From a virus: a stretch of 49,079 bases of DNA. A model generated the notes under the pieces. The model did no database searches. It was not told the DNA's origin and saw only the letters and a program-made list of their open reading frames with translations. Positions 7,234-13,091 of the stretch are shown here, in pieces. Position numbers and translations under genes: made by a program. Every line of letters starts with the position of its first letter. The stretch's first letter is position 1. The stretch spans positions 1 to 49,079 of IMG/VR virus record IMGVR_UViG_3300013131_000066. The stretch is one strand, 5' to 3'.

Positions 7234-7952
7234 CGATTGAGCTTAATGATGAAGGGCGTATTGTTTTCAGTCCATTCTTGAAGCCTTACACGTCTTATCC
7301 CTTTAATACGGCAGAGGCGCAAGAGGCTTTCTGTCGAAGTGTTCAATCTGAATTTGACAGGATGCAATTTTCTCACCCTAGGCATTTTGCCAGTCTTTTG
7401 GTGAAGGCTGTCAATACCAGTTGTAAGCCTTGGGAAATTTGGCCAACAGAAGCCAAGAAAAATCCCGATCAATGGTTCAAGCTTGTCATTGGCTGCTCTT
7501 GGGCCAGTGCCAGACAAACCGTTATTGGACAGGCGGGCGAAGAAGGGCGAAAATGGTGCGCTGTGATTGATGGGGCGTTACAGGAATGGGAGGCTGAGCG
7601 TCGGACTGACGGGAACCCCACTGGTAACAACCAGTACAAGCGAGTTGGTGGAACCGGGGGTGACACCCCCAGATCCTCTGAGCCCCGCGATCACAAGTCC
7701 GCCCGAGGCATCCGCCGCCGCCTTCAAAAGCGAGCAATCGCTGGAGACGACCAGGCCCAAAAGATTGTCGCCAAGCTTGCTACTGGTGAACTTACTCCTA
7801 ATGCAGCAGCAGTTGCAGCAGGGATGAGGGAGAAATATATACGCATTTCCCCATCGCCCCCCAAGGCCGCCAAGGGGCTTATTACTAGACAAGGAAAAGA
7901 ATGGTGCCTGGCCTTGCTGGAGGAGCTTTCAGAGCTTGTGCTTGCTTCGTAG
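7230..7952 (+). CDS. Hypothetical third gene of the HNH-helicase cassette (240 aa)
   Basis: Coupled to the helicase-like gene by an ATGA overlap. The N-terminal 110 residues are unassigned. A low-complexity polar linker (residues 125-155) precedes a basic segment, RGIRRRLQKRA, then the pattern VAKLATGELTPNAAAVAAGMR, which resembles a motif I know from phage and cyanobacterial hypothetical proteins where a helical unit ends in LSxNAAAxxAGxR. DNA binding is likely from the basic, HTH-like character. The linker DNA contains a perfect GGGGGT-GAC-ACCCCC hairpin at about 7657-7671. A terminator follows at 8019. Confidence 0.6.
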   Translation: MTIELNDEGRIVFSPFLKPYTSYPFNTAEAQEAFCRSVQSEFDRMQFSHPRHFASLLVKAVNTSCKPWEIWPTEAKKNPDQWFKLVIGCSWASARQTVIGQAGEEGRKWCAVIDGALQEWEAERRTDGNPTGNNQYKRVGGTGGDTPRSSEPRDHKSARGIRRRLQKRAIAGDDQAQKIVAKLATGELTPNAAAVAAGMREKYIRISPSPPKAAKGLITRQGKEWCLALLEELSELVLAS

Positions 7953-8018
7953 GCATTTACTCACAGAAGCTTGCAAGGGCTTTAATAGAGAGGCAAAATG
8001 AGGGAGAGAACGATACCG

Positions 8019-8043
8019 AGGCGCTCGCAAGGGCGCCTTTTTC
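8019..8043 (+). terminator. Rho-independent terminator
   Basis: AGGCGC (8019-8024) pairs with GCGCCT (8033-8038) and a run of T follows. It ends the HNH-helicase cassette. Confidence 0.8.
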
Positions 8044-8069
8044 TTTGCCCCGGCTAGCACTGTAATACA

Positions 8070-8097
8070 TTGACGGGCACGGCTGGTGCGGTATTAT
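8070..8097 (+). promoter_or_regulatory. Sigma70-like promoter
   Basis: TTGACG (8070-8075), a 16-base spacer and TATTAT (8092-8097) form the best rightward promoter seen in the window. It lies 22 bases before the ATG at 8119, directly after a terminator. Confidence 0.7.
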
Positions 8098-8118
8098 GCC
8101 TCTAAACCCCTCCCCCTC

Positions 8119-8295
8119 ATGCGCCCTTTTTCTTCTCCCATCGCTTTTTTCTCAATCAGCATCGGCATTTTCACGCTCGTTGGTGCCAGCATAATTCCAT
8201 TTCCAGAACCTGCAAAGGACGCATTGGCTTATGGAAAGTGCATCAAGCTCCATCCACAAAGATATTGCGCCATCACATATATGGGCGCTAAGTGA
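8119..8295 (+). CDS. Small exported or membrane protein (58 aa)
   Basis: MRPFSSPIAFFSISIGIFTL begins a signal-like hydrophobic N-terminus (about residues 8-27), followed by PFPEPAKDALAYGKCIKLH and a second Cys in RYCAITYMG. This suggests a secreted or anchored peptide with a possible disulphide. The open frame extends upstream to 8086, but ATG 8119 gives a proper signal sequence and suits the 8070-8097 promoter. The stop overlaps the next start (GTGA). The role is unknown. Confidence 0.6.
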   Translation: MRPFSSPIAFFSISIGIFTLVGASIIPFPEPAKDALAYGKCIKLHPQRYCAITYMGAK

Positions 8296-8510
8296 ATCTT
8301 CCCCCTGGCACAATTGTTGATCTTAATGATCGGCTATTTGGCTGGAGAGGAAAGTATAAAATAATGGAGCAAAAGGCTAATTTTGATTTAGTGCGCATTC
8401 AGAACTTACAAACCAACTCTATACAATTTGTCAGTCCTGACAGACTGCGCCCCAGCATCCTGCCGCAGTTCCGCCTGAAAAGCTTGCTGCCAGACCATAA
8501 GAAAGACTAA
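8292..8510 (+). CDS. Hypothetical protein, possibly SH3-like (72 aa)
   Basis: Starts at GTG overlapping the previous stop. The sequence LPPGTIVDLNDRLFGWRGKYKI and the following LVRIQNLQTNSIQFVSPDRLRP suggest a short all-beta barrel, but I cannot assign a family. Downstream an ATGGCCC/GGGCCAT hairpin begins at 8510 without a T-run, so the next gene may be partly co-transcribed. Confidence 0.55.
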   Translation: MNLPPGTIVDLNDRLFGWRGKYKIMEQKANFDLVRIQNLQTNSIQFVSPDRLRPSILPQFRLKSLLPDHKKD

Positions 8511-8561
8511 TGGCCCAAAGCCTTTACAAGGGCCATGGAAAAGGCAACAATGGGAAGCAAC

Positions 8562-8575
8562 GAGGCGAGAGCCTC
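8562..8575 (+). promoter_or_regulatory. GNRA-loop hairpin in the 5' leader
   Basis: GAGGC-GAGA-GCCTC forms a 5-bp stem with a GAGA loop 15 bases before the ATG at 8591. Similar hairpins precede the starts at 9407, 9733 and 11474, each with a different stem sequence and a GAGA loop. Confidence 0.5.
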
Positions 8576-8590
8576 TCAACCACCATTCCC

Positions 8591-8890
8591 ATGGCAAAAG
8601 TTCTCAAGCCCCAAACCAAAACTGAACTAATCAAAAGCTTCATTTTTGATGCTGGCAGCAGCATCGTCAGCGTAGAGTTCATCAAAGTTGATGGCTCCCT
8701 GCGCAAACTGCAGTTCAACCCCCGCGACACGCAGGAGATTAAGGGCACGGGCCATGCCCTAAAGAATCCTTCTATCGTTAGGTGCAGGGACTTCTCCATT
8801 GCCCGCAAGGAAGGCCAAGGTGCCTGGCGTTCGTTTGATTGCGAACGCGTGGTAAGCATCAAAGCCAATGGCATTGCTCTCTACGTTTAA
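8591..8890 (+). CDS. SH3 beta-barrel-like phage protein (99 aa)
   Basis: The product (MAKVLKPQTKTELIKSF) has the strands VSVEFIKVDGSLRKLQFNPR and RCRDFSIAR, and ends in RSFDCERVVSIKANGIALY. I recognise this as a small phage family sometimes annotated as SH3-fold, but the biochemical role is unknown. The frame is open from 8510. I choose ATG 8591 because conservation-like sequence starts there and it follows the recurrent GAGA-loop hairpin leader. Confidence 0.65.
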   Translation: MAKVLKPQTKTELIKSFIFDAGSSIVSVEFIKVDGSLRKLQFNPRDTQEIKGTGHALKNPSIVRCRDFSIARKEGQGAWRSFDCERVVSIKANGIALYV

Positions 8891-8897
8891 TTAAACT

Positions 8898-9011
8898 ATG
8901 GGGCAGAGAGGAAGAAACGCCTTCCTAAATGTGCGCTCCCTGAACATGCTGGCCACTATTCGGGCCATACGGTGGATGAAAGAACAATTGTTTCAGCAGT
9001 TGTTAATCTAG
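8898..9011 (+). CDS. Possible 37-aa basic peptide
   Basis: An ATG frame reads MGQRGRNAFLNVRSLNMLAT then an amphipathic helix ending QLLI. It starts 8 bases after the previous gene and is rich in Arg, Leu and Met. No family match and no clear Shine-Dalgarno site, so treat it as tentative. The remaining 125 bases before the next gene show no good frame. Confidence 0.3.
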   Translation: MGQRGRNAFLNVRSLNMLATIRAIRWMKEQLFQQLLI

Positions 9012-9136
9012 CCTCTGTTCTGTAAAGGGTCTCGTCGAAGACTGTAGGTGGTGCCAATGTAAGTATGTGCATGTGACGGCCTGCAGTAAGCGCATTCTCG
9101 TAAGTCCCCAACCACAAACCCTCAACCATTTCTACC

Positions 9137-9319
9137 ATGCCAGCAACACTTACTAGAGACGACGTATATAGCCTGTGGAGCAGAGGCGAAGGCCAGTGGC
9201 ATCACATGGCTACTAGCAGCGATGAAGCTGAACTGCAGCTAAAGGCACAAAGCCTACGAAGGCTTTTCACCAATAGGCGTTTTGTCGTGATACCAGGTGC
9301 TTCGGCCCCAAGGCCATAA
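9137..9319 (+). CDS. Small hypothetical protein (60 aa)
   Basis: The product MPATLTRDDVYSLWSRGEGQ continues with a helical DEAELQLKAQSLRRLF segment and a FVVIPG strand. It resembles many tiny cyanophage proteins but no function is recognised. A terminator-promoter block follows within 20 bases, so it is probably the end of a short transcript. Confidence 0.55.
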   Translation: MPATLTRDDVYSLWSRGEGQWHHMATSSDEAELQLKAQSLRRLFTNRRFVVIPGASAPRP

Positions 9320-9337
9320 GCAAAGATGATGCTTCAA

Positions 9338-9370
9338 GGGGCTGGCAACAGCCCCTTTTGGCTGTATTGT
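9338..9370 (+). promoter_or_regulatory. Fused terminator and promoter, copy 1
   Basis: GGGGCTG (9338-9344) and CAGCCCC (9349-9355) form a terminator with four T. CTGGCA at 9342-9347 in the stem-loop, a 17-base gap and TATTGT (9365-9370) could be a promoter. A second copy with the same spacing lies at 11401-11433, and both are preceded by CCATAAGCAAAGAT. This suggests a duplicated transcription-reset module. Confidence 0.6.
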
Positions 9371-9380
9371 AAGGAAGTTC

Positions 9381-9392
9381 AGGCGAGAGCCT
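9381..9392 (+). promoter_or_regulatory. GNRA-loop hairpin in the 5' leader
   Basis: AGGC-GAGA-GCCT, 14 bases before the ATG at 9407 and followed by CTTTCTTCAAAACC. The same TTCTTCAAA(A/G)CC spacer occurs before the gene at 9733, which indicates a repeated leader module. Confidence 0.5.
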
Positions 9393-9406
9393 CTTTCTTC
9401 AAAACC

Positions 9407-9643
9407 ATGACCCGCACCATCGACACCACGAACTGCCCTGGCTGGGGCGATCTCACTAAGCTCTCGGACCGAGCAGTGGAAAACGCCCTCAACATTGCTT
9501 GGAGCCGTAAAAAATACGATGCCACTTGCAGGGCCGCCCTTTCATTCCTGCAGGCAGAAGATCTGCGGCGCTGGGACAATGGAGGCAAGGCAGAATTTCA
9601 GGCCATGATTGAGCGACAGTTCGGTCGTCCTTCTGTTGTGTGA
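9407..9643 (+). CDS. Hypothetical protein (78 aa)
   Basis: The product MTRTIDTTNCPGWGDLTKLS continues as a mostly helical protein (DRAVENALNIAWSRKKYDATC) and ends QFGRPSVV. No family recognised. The frame is open from 9326, but the upstream part contains the terminator and GAGA hairpin, so ATG 9407 is chosen. A very stable terminator follows the stop by 12 bases. Confidence 0.6.
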   Translation: MTRTIDTTNCPGWGDLTKLSDRAVENALNIAWSRKKYDATCRAALSFLQAEDLRRWDNGGKAEFQAMIERQFGRPSVV

Positions 9644-9654
9644 AGCTTTGTTGC

Positions 9655-9678
9655 GGAGGAGGCTTCGGCCTCCTCCTT
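9655..9678 (+). terminator. Terminator hairpin with UUCG loop
   Basis: GGAGGAGGC (9655-9663), TTCG, GCCTCCTCC (9668-9676) then TT. The stem is exceptionally stable but the T-run is short. A TATTGT hexamer at 9684-9689 could start the next transcript. Confidence 0.65.
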
Positions 9679-9699
9679 GGATTTATTGTTCTTTTGTTC

Positions 9700-9715
9700 G
9701 GAGGCGAGAGCTTCC
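9700..9715 (+). promoter_or_regulatory. GNRA-loop hairpin in the 5' leader
   Basis: GGAGGC-GAGA-GCTTCC, with one G-U pair, lies 17 bases before the ATG at 9733 and is followed by a TTTCTTCAAAGCC spacer like that before 9407. Confidence 0.5.
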
Positions 9716-9732
9716 ACTCTTTCTTCAAAGCC

Positions 9733-9936
9733 ATGACTGTCTTTCCCCTCACTCTTCGCACCTATACCGTTCACTTCTCCTACCGCTACGGAGTGGACAA
9801 GCAATATATCAGCTACAACTCCAGCGTGGTTGATGCTGTTGATGAAGCCGCTGCGGCCTACATTATTCGCGACCGCAATTGGATGCGCGATGTAGAAGTA
9901 AGTTTGGTGAAACGTCACGAATACGCTGCTTGGTAA
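9733..9936 (+). CDS. Hypothetical protein (67 aa)
   Basis: The product begins MTVFPLTLRTYTVHFSYRYG and continues with a helical SVVDAVDEAAAAYIIRDRNW segment, a small alpha/beta arrangement of unknown role. Upstream in-frame sequence to 9640 overlaps the terminator and leader hairpin, so ATG 9733 is used. Confidence 0.6.
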   Translation: MTVFPLTLRTYTVHFSYRYGVDKQYISYNSSVVDAVDEAAAAYIIRDRNWMRDVEVSLVKRHEYAAW

Positions 9937-9976
9937 TTTTTCCTTTCGTTCCTTTCTTCCCCATTGATTTCCTCCC

Positions 9977-10267
9977 ATGACTTCTTCTCTTTTTGGCATG
10001 ATCACCATCCCCACCATTCATCTCAACGGAGACTCTGCTGAAACGTTAATGCGTGAATATCGCGCAGCGTATGAAGCCATTGATAAAGCTATTGATGCTT
10101 TAGCTGCTACCACTTGCAACGGCAGGAATTATTACACTCAAGGCGGCAGTGCGTTCTACCGCGCTCGTGATGAACGCCAGGCAGCTCTTGATAAACTGCG
10201 TGATGCGCAAGCCTATTGCGGAGAAATCTGCATGGGCATCGAGGAGCAGCAGGCCCGCCGCCGCTGA
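9977..10267 (+). CDS. Conserved phage helical protein (96 aa)
   Basis: The motif TIHLNGDSAETLMREYRAAY followed by a helical IDALAATTCNGRNYY stretch and an ARDERQAALDKL helix is one I associate with a widespread phage family of unknown function. ATG 9998 (MITIPT) is an alternative start. The leader is a pyrimidine-rich CCCCATTGATTTCCTCCC tract directly before ATG 9977, with no Shine-Dalgarno site. Confidence 0.65.
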   Translation: MTSSLFGMITIPTIHLNGDSAETLMREYRAAYEAIDKAIDALAATTCNGRNYYTQGGSAFYRARDERQAALDKLRDAQAYCGEICMGIEEQQARRR

Positions 10268-10286
10268 TTGTTGCGAATTCTGACAA

Positions 10287-10302
10287 GGGCGCTTTTGCGC
10301 CC
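10287..10302 (+). terminator. Terminator-like hairpin
   Basis: GGGCGC-TTTT-GCGCCC follows the stop at 10267. There is no T-run after it, so termination may be partial or factor-dependent. Confidence 0.45.
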
Positions 10303-10351
10303 TGCTCCATTTGACTTTTCAGCTTTCTTCCGCTAACTTTCTTTCTGTACC

Positions 10352-10364
10352 GGGGCACTGCCCC
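10352..10364 (+). promoter_or_regulatory. Leader hairpin of the DUF932 gene
   Basis: GGGGC-ACT-GCCCC followed by TCCTCTTCAAAAACC and the ATG at 10380. It occupies the same place as the GAGA-loop hairpins before other genes but has a 3-base loop. Confidence 0.45.
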
Positions 10365-10379
10365 TCCTCTTCAAAAACC

Positions 10380-11375
10380 ATGGCCCACCAATTTTCTTCC
10401 GGCGCTTTTTTCAACGGCCAAGCCGCCTGGCATGGCCTCGGCACTGTGCTTGACGGCACGTTGCCTGCTCGCGAGGCTTTCGCTCTGGCTGATGCTGATT
10501 GGAGCGTGCTCAGCACGCCCATCTTTGACCCTGCAGGCCTGCCCATTGATGGCTATCAAGCCATCACCAGAGCAGACAATGGAGAAGTGCTAAGCGTTCA
10601 ATCGGCTTCGTATGCCATTGTGCAAAACGAGCAGCTCATCCGCCTGGCAGAAGCACTTCATGAAGATGCTTCCATGGATGCAGTGGTGGTGCTGCAGGAA
10701 GGTCGGAAAGTTGCTTTCACTGCTCGCATTAAAGGAGCAGAAGGCGATGTGGTGAAGAACGATGCCATCAATCAATATTTTGTTGGCACCACTTCTCATG
10801 ATGGCTCTATTGCCTTCCAAGCCATCTTCTCGCCTATTCGCGTGGTGTGCATGAACACTCTTTCTGCCACTCTTCGCCATGCTGATAGAGCTGCTAGCAA
10901 CAAGCGCATGAGCATTCGCCATACCACCAATGCCAATGCTTTGATTGATCGTTTGCCTGAAATCATTAGTTTCAAGCGGCAACAATTTACTGCCACTATT
11001 GAAGAACTGAAGATCATGGCTGCCAAGCCTTGCACTTCTGCTCAATTCAAGGCATATATCCAAGGCGTGTTCAGTGATCAACTGGCAGGCATGGTCAATG
11101 ACAAGCGAGGCGATGCTTCTACTGCTCGCCAGAAGGTGGTGCAGGATCTTCCTCAATGGGACACCCTCTGCAACAAATTCGCTGGCGATGCCATTGGCTC
11201 TGACATTAAAGGCGTGAAGGGCACCTACTGGGGCGCCTACAACACCGTCACTGAGTTCCTCACGCACGAAGCTGGCCGTGATGGCACAGACGCTGCTCGC
11301 AGGCGCCTGGAAAGCCTTTACTGGGGCAATGCTGCTGCCACGCTCAACAAAGCTCATGCTCTGGCCCTTGCCTGA
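10380..11375 (+). CDS. DUF932-family phage/plasmid protein (331 aa)
   Basis: DUF932 proteins are common in phages and plasmids; a role in DNA metabolism is assumed but not proven. The start MAHQFSSGAFFNGQAAWHGL, the AWHGLG motif at residues 17-22, the YAIVQN segment, a central FVGTTSHDGS stretch, and SPIRVVCMNTL all match the family pattern, as does the length. ATG 10380 is preferred over an upstream in-frame start at 10311 because the family N-terminus begins there. It is a single-gene transcript, with a leader hairpin before it and a terminator after it. Confidence 0.8.
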   Translation: MAHQFSSGAFFNGQAAWHGLGTVLDGTLPAREAFALADADWSVLSTPIFDPAGLPIDGYQAITRADNGEVLSVQSASYAIVQNEQLIRLAEALHEDASMDAVVVLQEGRKVAFTARIKGAEGDVVKNDAINQYFVGTTSHDGSIAFQAIFSPIRVVCMNTLSATLRHADRAASNKRMSIRHTTNANALIDRLPEIISFKRQQFTATIEELKIMAAKPCTSAQFKAYIQGVFSDQLAGMVNDKRGDASTARQKVVQDLPQWDTLCNKFAGDAIGSDIKGVKGTYWGAYNTVTEFLTHEAGRDGTDAARRRLESLYWGNAAATLNKAHALALA

Positions 11376-11400
11376 ACCATAAGCAAAGATCATACAAGCA

Positions 11401-11433
11401 GGGGCTGGCAGCAGCCCCTTTTTAGACTATTGT
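11401..11433 (+). promoter_or_regulatory. Fused terminator and promoter, copy 2
   Basis: GGGGCTG (11401-11407) / CAGCCCC (11412-11418) with five T, then TATTGT (11428-11433) placed 17 bases after CTGGCA (11405-11410). The spacing is identical to copy 1 at 9338-9370. The preceding CCATAAGCAAAGAT string is shared as well. Confidence 0.6.
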
Positions 11434-11442
11434 TGTTTCAAC

Positions 11443-11456
11443 GGGCCGAGAGGTCC
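11443..11456 (+). promoter_or_regulatory. GNRA-loop hairpin in the 5' leader
   Basis: GGGCC-GAGA-GGTCC, with one G-U pair, 17 bases before ATG 11474. It is a fourth instance of the leader hairpin with a GAGA loop and an unrelated stem. Confidence 0.5.
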
Positions 11457-11473
11457 ACCATTCCTTGAGTATC

Positions 11474-11833
11474 ATGATCACCATTTCATCCCCCCGCGTT
11501 TTCCAGGTGGCAGGAGTGCCTGCCATTCAAATTCCGGCTGGCGCCAAGGAAGTCCGCATAGCGGGCGAAATTTCTTATGTCGTGGGAAACAAAGTCGTTT
11601 TCCAAGTGGGAAGCGCCATAGGAAAGTGCGGCAATGGACAGCCTCACAAGACGCATTACAGGCGCGTCGCAGGCGAGCCTATTCAAGAAAACATAACTGT
11701 AAACCGCCGAGGCAGCGCGGCCTCCATTTCTATCGTAATGCCGGAAGGTTTCGAGTTTGAGGCGCGGGGCTACTCGCGCAACGCCGAATGGCAGCGCTTT
11801 CGATTTAATGGTGAAATTGTGGCGAGAGTGTAG
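11474..11833 (+). CDS. Hypothetical beta-rich protein (119 aa)
   Basis: The product begins MITISSPRVFQVAGVPAIQI and alternates short hydrophobic strands with glycine turns, predicting an all-beta fold. It has no signal peptide or recognised domain. A TTG start at 11465 would add three residues. The next small frame starts 4 bases after its stop. Confidence 0.6.
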   Translation: MITISSPRVFQVAGVPAIQIPAGAKEVRIAGEISYVVGNKVVFQVGSAIGKCGNGQPHKTHYRRVAGEPIQENITVNRRGSAASISIVMPEGFEFEARGYSRNAEWQRFRFNGEIVARV

Positions 11834-11837
11834 AGGC

Positions 11838-11999
11838 ATGAACGTTCCTAACCATCAGCACAATAGTGGCAAGCCTCCCAAGCGGAGGCTTAAGCCTCAA
11901 GCCTTAAGGGCCGCCAAGGCCCGCCGCAATGCTCTCCTCCATCGTCTCCTCTCTCATGGAAACCATCAACCTTCTGGCCATCAGCAACAAAGGCCGTAG
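11838..11999 (+). CDS. Possible small basic protein (53 aa)
   Basis: A His-, Arg- and Gln-rich frame (MNVPNHQHNSGKPPKRRLKP, ending GHQQQRP) directly after the preceding gene. Its DNA includes a strong AAGCCTCC/GGAGGCTT hairpin at about 11872-11892. It overlaps the 11929-12069 frame by 71 bases, so one of the two may be non-coding. The function is unknown. Confidence 0.35.
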   Translation: MNVPNHQHNSGKPPKRRLKPQALRAAKARRNALLHRLLSHGNHQPSGHQQQRP

Positions 12000-12069
12000 C
12001 CGCATTGGCACCACTATCACTACTGCCATTGTTGAGCAGGACCACCATGACAAAATGTTTGAAGATTAA
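11929..12069 (+). CDS. Possible small protein (46 aa)
   Basis: The frame reads MLSSIVSSLMETINLLAISN, then KGRSRIGTTITTAIVEQDHH and DKMFED. The xNKGRxRIG...VEQD...F pattern resembles a small cyanophage family in which a GRNRL motif precedes VEQ, which favours this frame over the overlapping 11838 frame. A start at the internal Met (METINLL) is possible. Confidence 0.4.
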   Translation: MLSSIVSSLMETINLLAISNKGRSRIGTTITTAIVEQDHHDKMFED

Positions 12070-12109
12070 TTATTTCCTTTCCCATTGATTCTTTATTCTC
12101 ACAGTTACC

Positions 12110-12406
12110 ATGATTACCATTCGCACTTATTCTGATAATGGGCCGTATTGGCCCTCTACAGTGATGAAATATCAAGCTGCTTGCTTAAAGGACGTAATCT
12201 TTCACACTCGTCTTGCAATGGAAGAAAATGAGCAATATATCGGCGCCTTCAACGAGGATGGCACCTGCTACGGCTTGTGGGAAGAAGATGGTGAGCCTGA
12301 GCCTGATGGTGAAGGCGGTTGGTGGAAACCTCGCCATTACACCTTCAGACGGCCTGGAGGGCGCTCTGCGAAGGCCTTCGTAATGATGGCGGAGAAAATG
12401 AAATGA
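12110..12406 (+). CDS. Hypothetical protein (98 aa)
   Basis: An acidic, tryptophan-rich product (FNEDGTCYGLWEEDGEPEPD then GEGGWWKPRHYTFRR) with no recognised domain. It is preceded by the pyrimidine-rich TTTCCTTTCCCATTGATTC leader type. Its stop overlaps the next gene by ATGA. Confidence 0.6.
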   Translation: MITIRTYSDNGPYWPSTVMKYQAACLKDVIFHTRLAMEENEQYIGAFNEDGTCYGLWEEDGEPEPDGEGGWWKPRHYTFRRPGGRSAKAFVMMAEKMK

Positions 12407-12615
12407 CCGTTTTAGAACTCCTGCATTGGCGCATTGATCCCGACCATTTCACTGGCACTGTGCAAGCCCTTGTCGAAGAAGATGATGATCCTTTCTTTGC
12501 CAAAGCTTCCTTTGCTTTAGCAGAGCTTGAAGGCTGGCCAGATAATGACAAAGAACGGCTTGCTTTTATTGAAGCGCTAAAGCTTGATTGGACTTTCGTA
12601 AACGATTCCTTTTAA
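12403..12615 (+). CDS. Small acidic hypothetical protein (70 aa)
   Basis: The product MTVLELLHWRIDPDHFTGTV continues with a helical FAKASFALAELEGWPDNDKE stretch. No known family. It is translationally coupled to the preceding gene through ATGA, which fixes the start at 12403. The 34-base direct repeat begins 5 bases after the stop. Confidence 0.6.
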   Translation: MTVLELLHWRIDPDHFTGTVQALVEEDDDPFFAKASFALAELEGWPDNDKERLAFIEALKLDWTFVNDSF

Positions 12616-12619
12616 TTAC

Positions 12620-12653
12620 CATGACTATCATTGCCTGCCTTCCTCCATCGCTC
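12620..12653 (+). repeat. 34-base direct repeat, copy 1 (orphan 5' end of clamp-like gene)
   Basis: This 34-base stretch is identical to 13058-13091, which is the start of the clamp-like gene. Here it encodes MTIIACLPPSLF and then meets a stop, so it is a 12-codon stub. The 404 bases between the copies hold one whole gene (12661-13062). Confidence 0.85.
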
Positions 12654-12660
12654 TTTTGAA

Positions 12661-13062
12661 ATGAACTTCTATCTTCATGCTCTTGCCTGCTCTCATTGCG
12701 GCCATGCAGAAGAGCCCTTACACCTAGGAAAGAGTTCTGCAGGATGGTGCTTCAGTCTTCACATATATCCTGAAAAGCTTCTCTCTGACTGGCAAGACAT
12801 TTGGAGCCACATTGATGCCTTAGTTGAAGAAGGCAATCATGAAATTAGGAATGAATATGGCGATCTAATAGAGTCTGGCGGTTTCTTTGCTGTTGTTTGG
12901 GACAGAAGCAGAAAAAAGCCTCATAGTTTACAGTGGCTAAAAAACAACCATGCTATTCCAGGCCCTTACGGGCTTGCCAGGCACATTGTTGATGGCAACC
13001 ATTGCATAGGCAACGCAGGGCTAAATGTTCCTATTGATTATTTTGTTGGAGACTTTTCATGA
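12661..13062 (+). CDS. Cys-containing hypothetical phage protein (133 aa)
   Basis: A CSHC pair (residues 10-13) precedes LHLGKSSAGWCFSLHIYPEK, and a GDLIESGGFFAVV segment follows. I recognise the HxGKSSAGWCF pattern from phage proteins of unknown function; a metal-binding role is plausible. The gene lies exactly between two copies of a 34-base repeat and overlaps the downstream clamp-like gene by 4 bases. It may have arrived by insertion with duplication of the neighbour's 5' end. Confidence 0.65.
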   Translation: MNFYLHALACSHCGHAEEPLHLGKSSAGWCFSLHIYPEKLLSDWQDIWSHIDALVEEGNHEIRNEYGDLIESGGFFAVVWDRSRKKPHSLQWLKNNHAIPGPYGLARHIVDGNHCIGNAGLNVPIDYFVGDFS

Positions 13063-13091
13063 CTATCATTGCCTGCCTTCCTCCATCGCTC
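13058..13091 (+). repeat. 34-base direct repeat, copy 2
   Basis: Identical to 12620-12653. Here the repeat is the functional start of the clamp-like gene. Confidence 0.85.

Noticed and set aside
9012-9136. Cys-rich plus-strand frame (DCRWCQCKYVHVTACSK)
   Set aside because: No start codon before the cysteines and it overlaps the 9137 gene, so it is most likely chance.
10590-11393. 267-codon minus-strand frame opposite the DUF932 gene
   Set aside because: The plus strand encodes a recognisable DUF932 protein; the opposite frame has no domain and no promoter.
11872-11892. AAGCCTCC/GGAGGCTT hairpin as a terminator or sixth family element
   Set aside because: No T-run follows and the flanking arms do not match the A-E consensus, although its CCCAAG loop is superficially similar.
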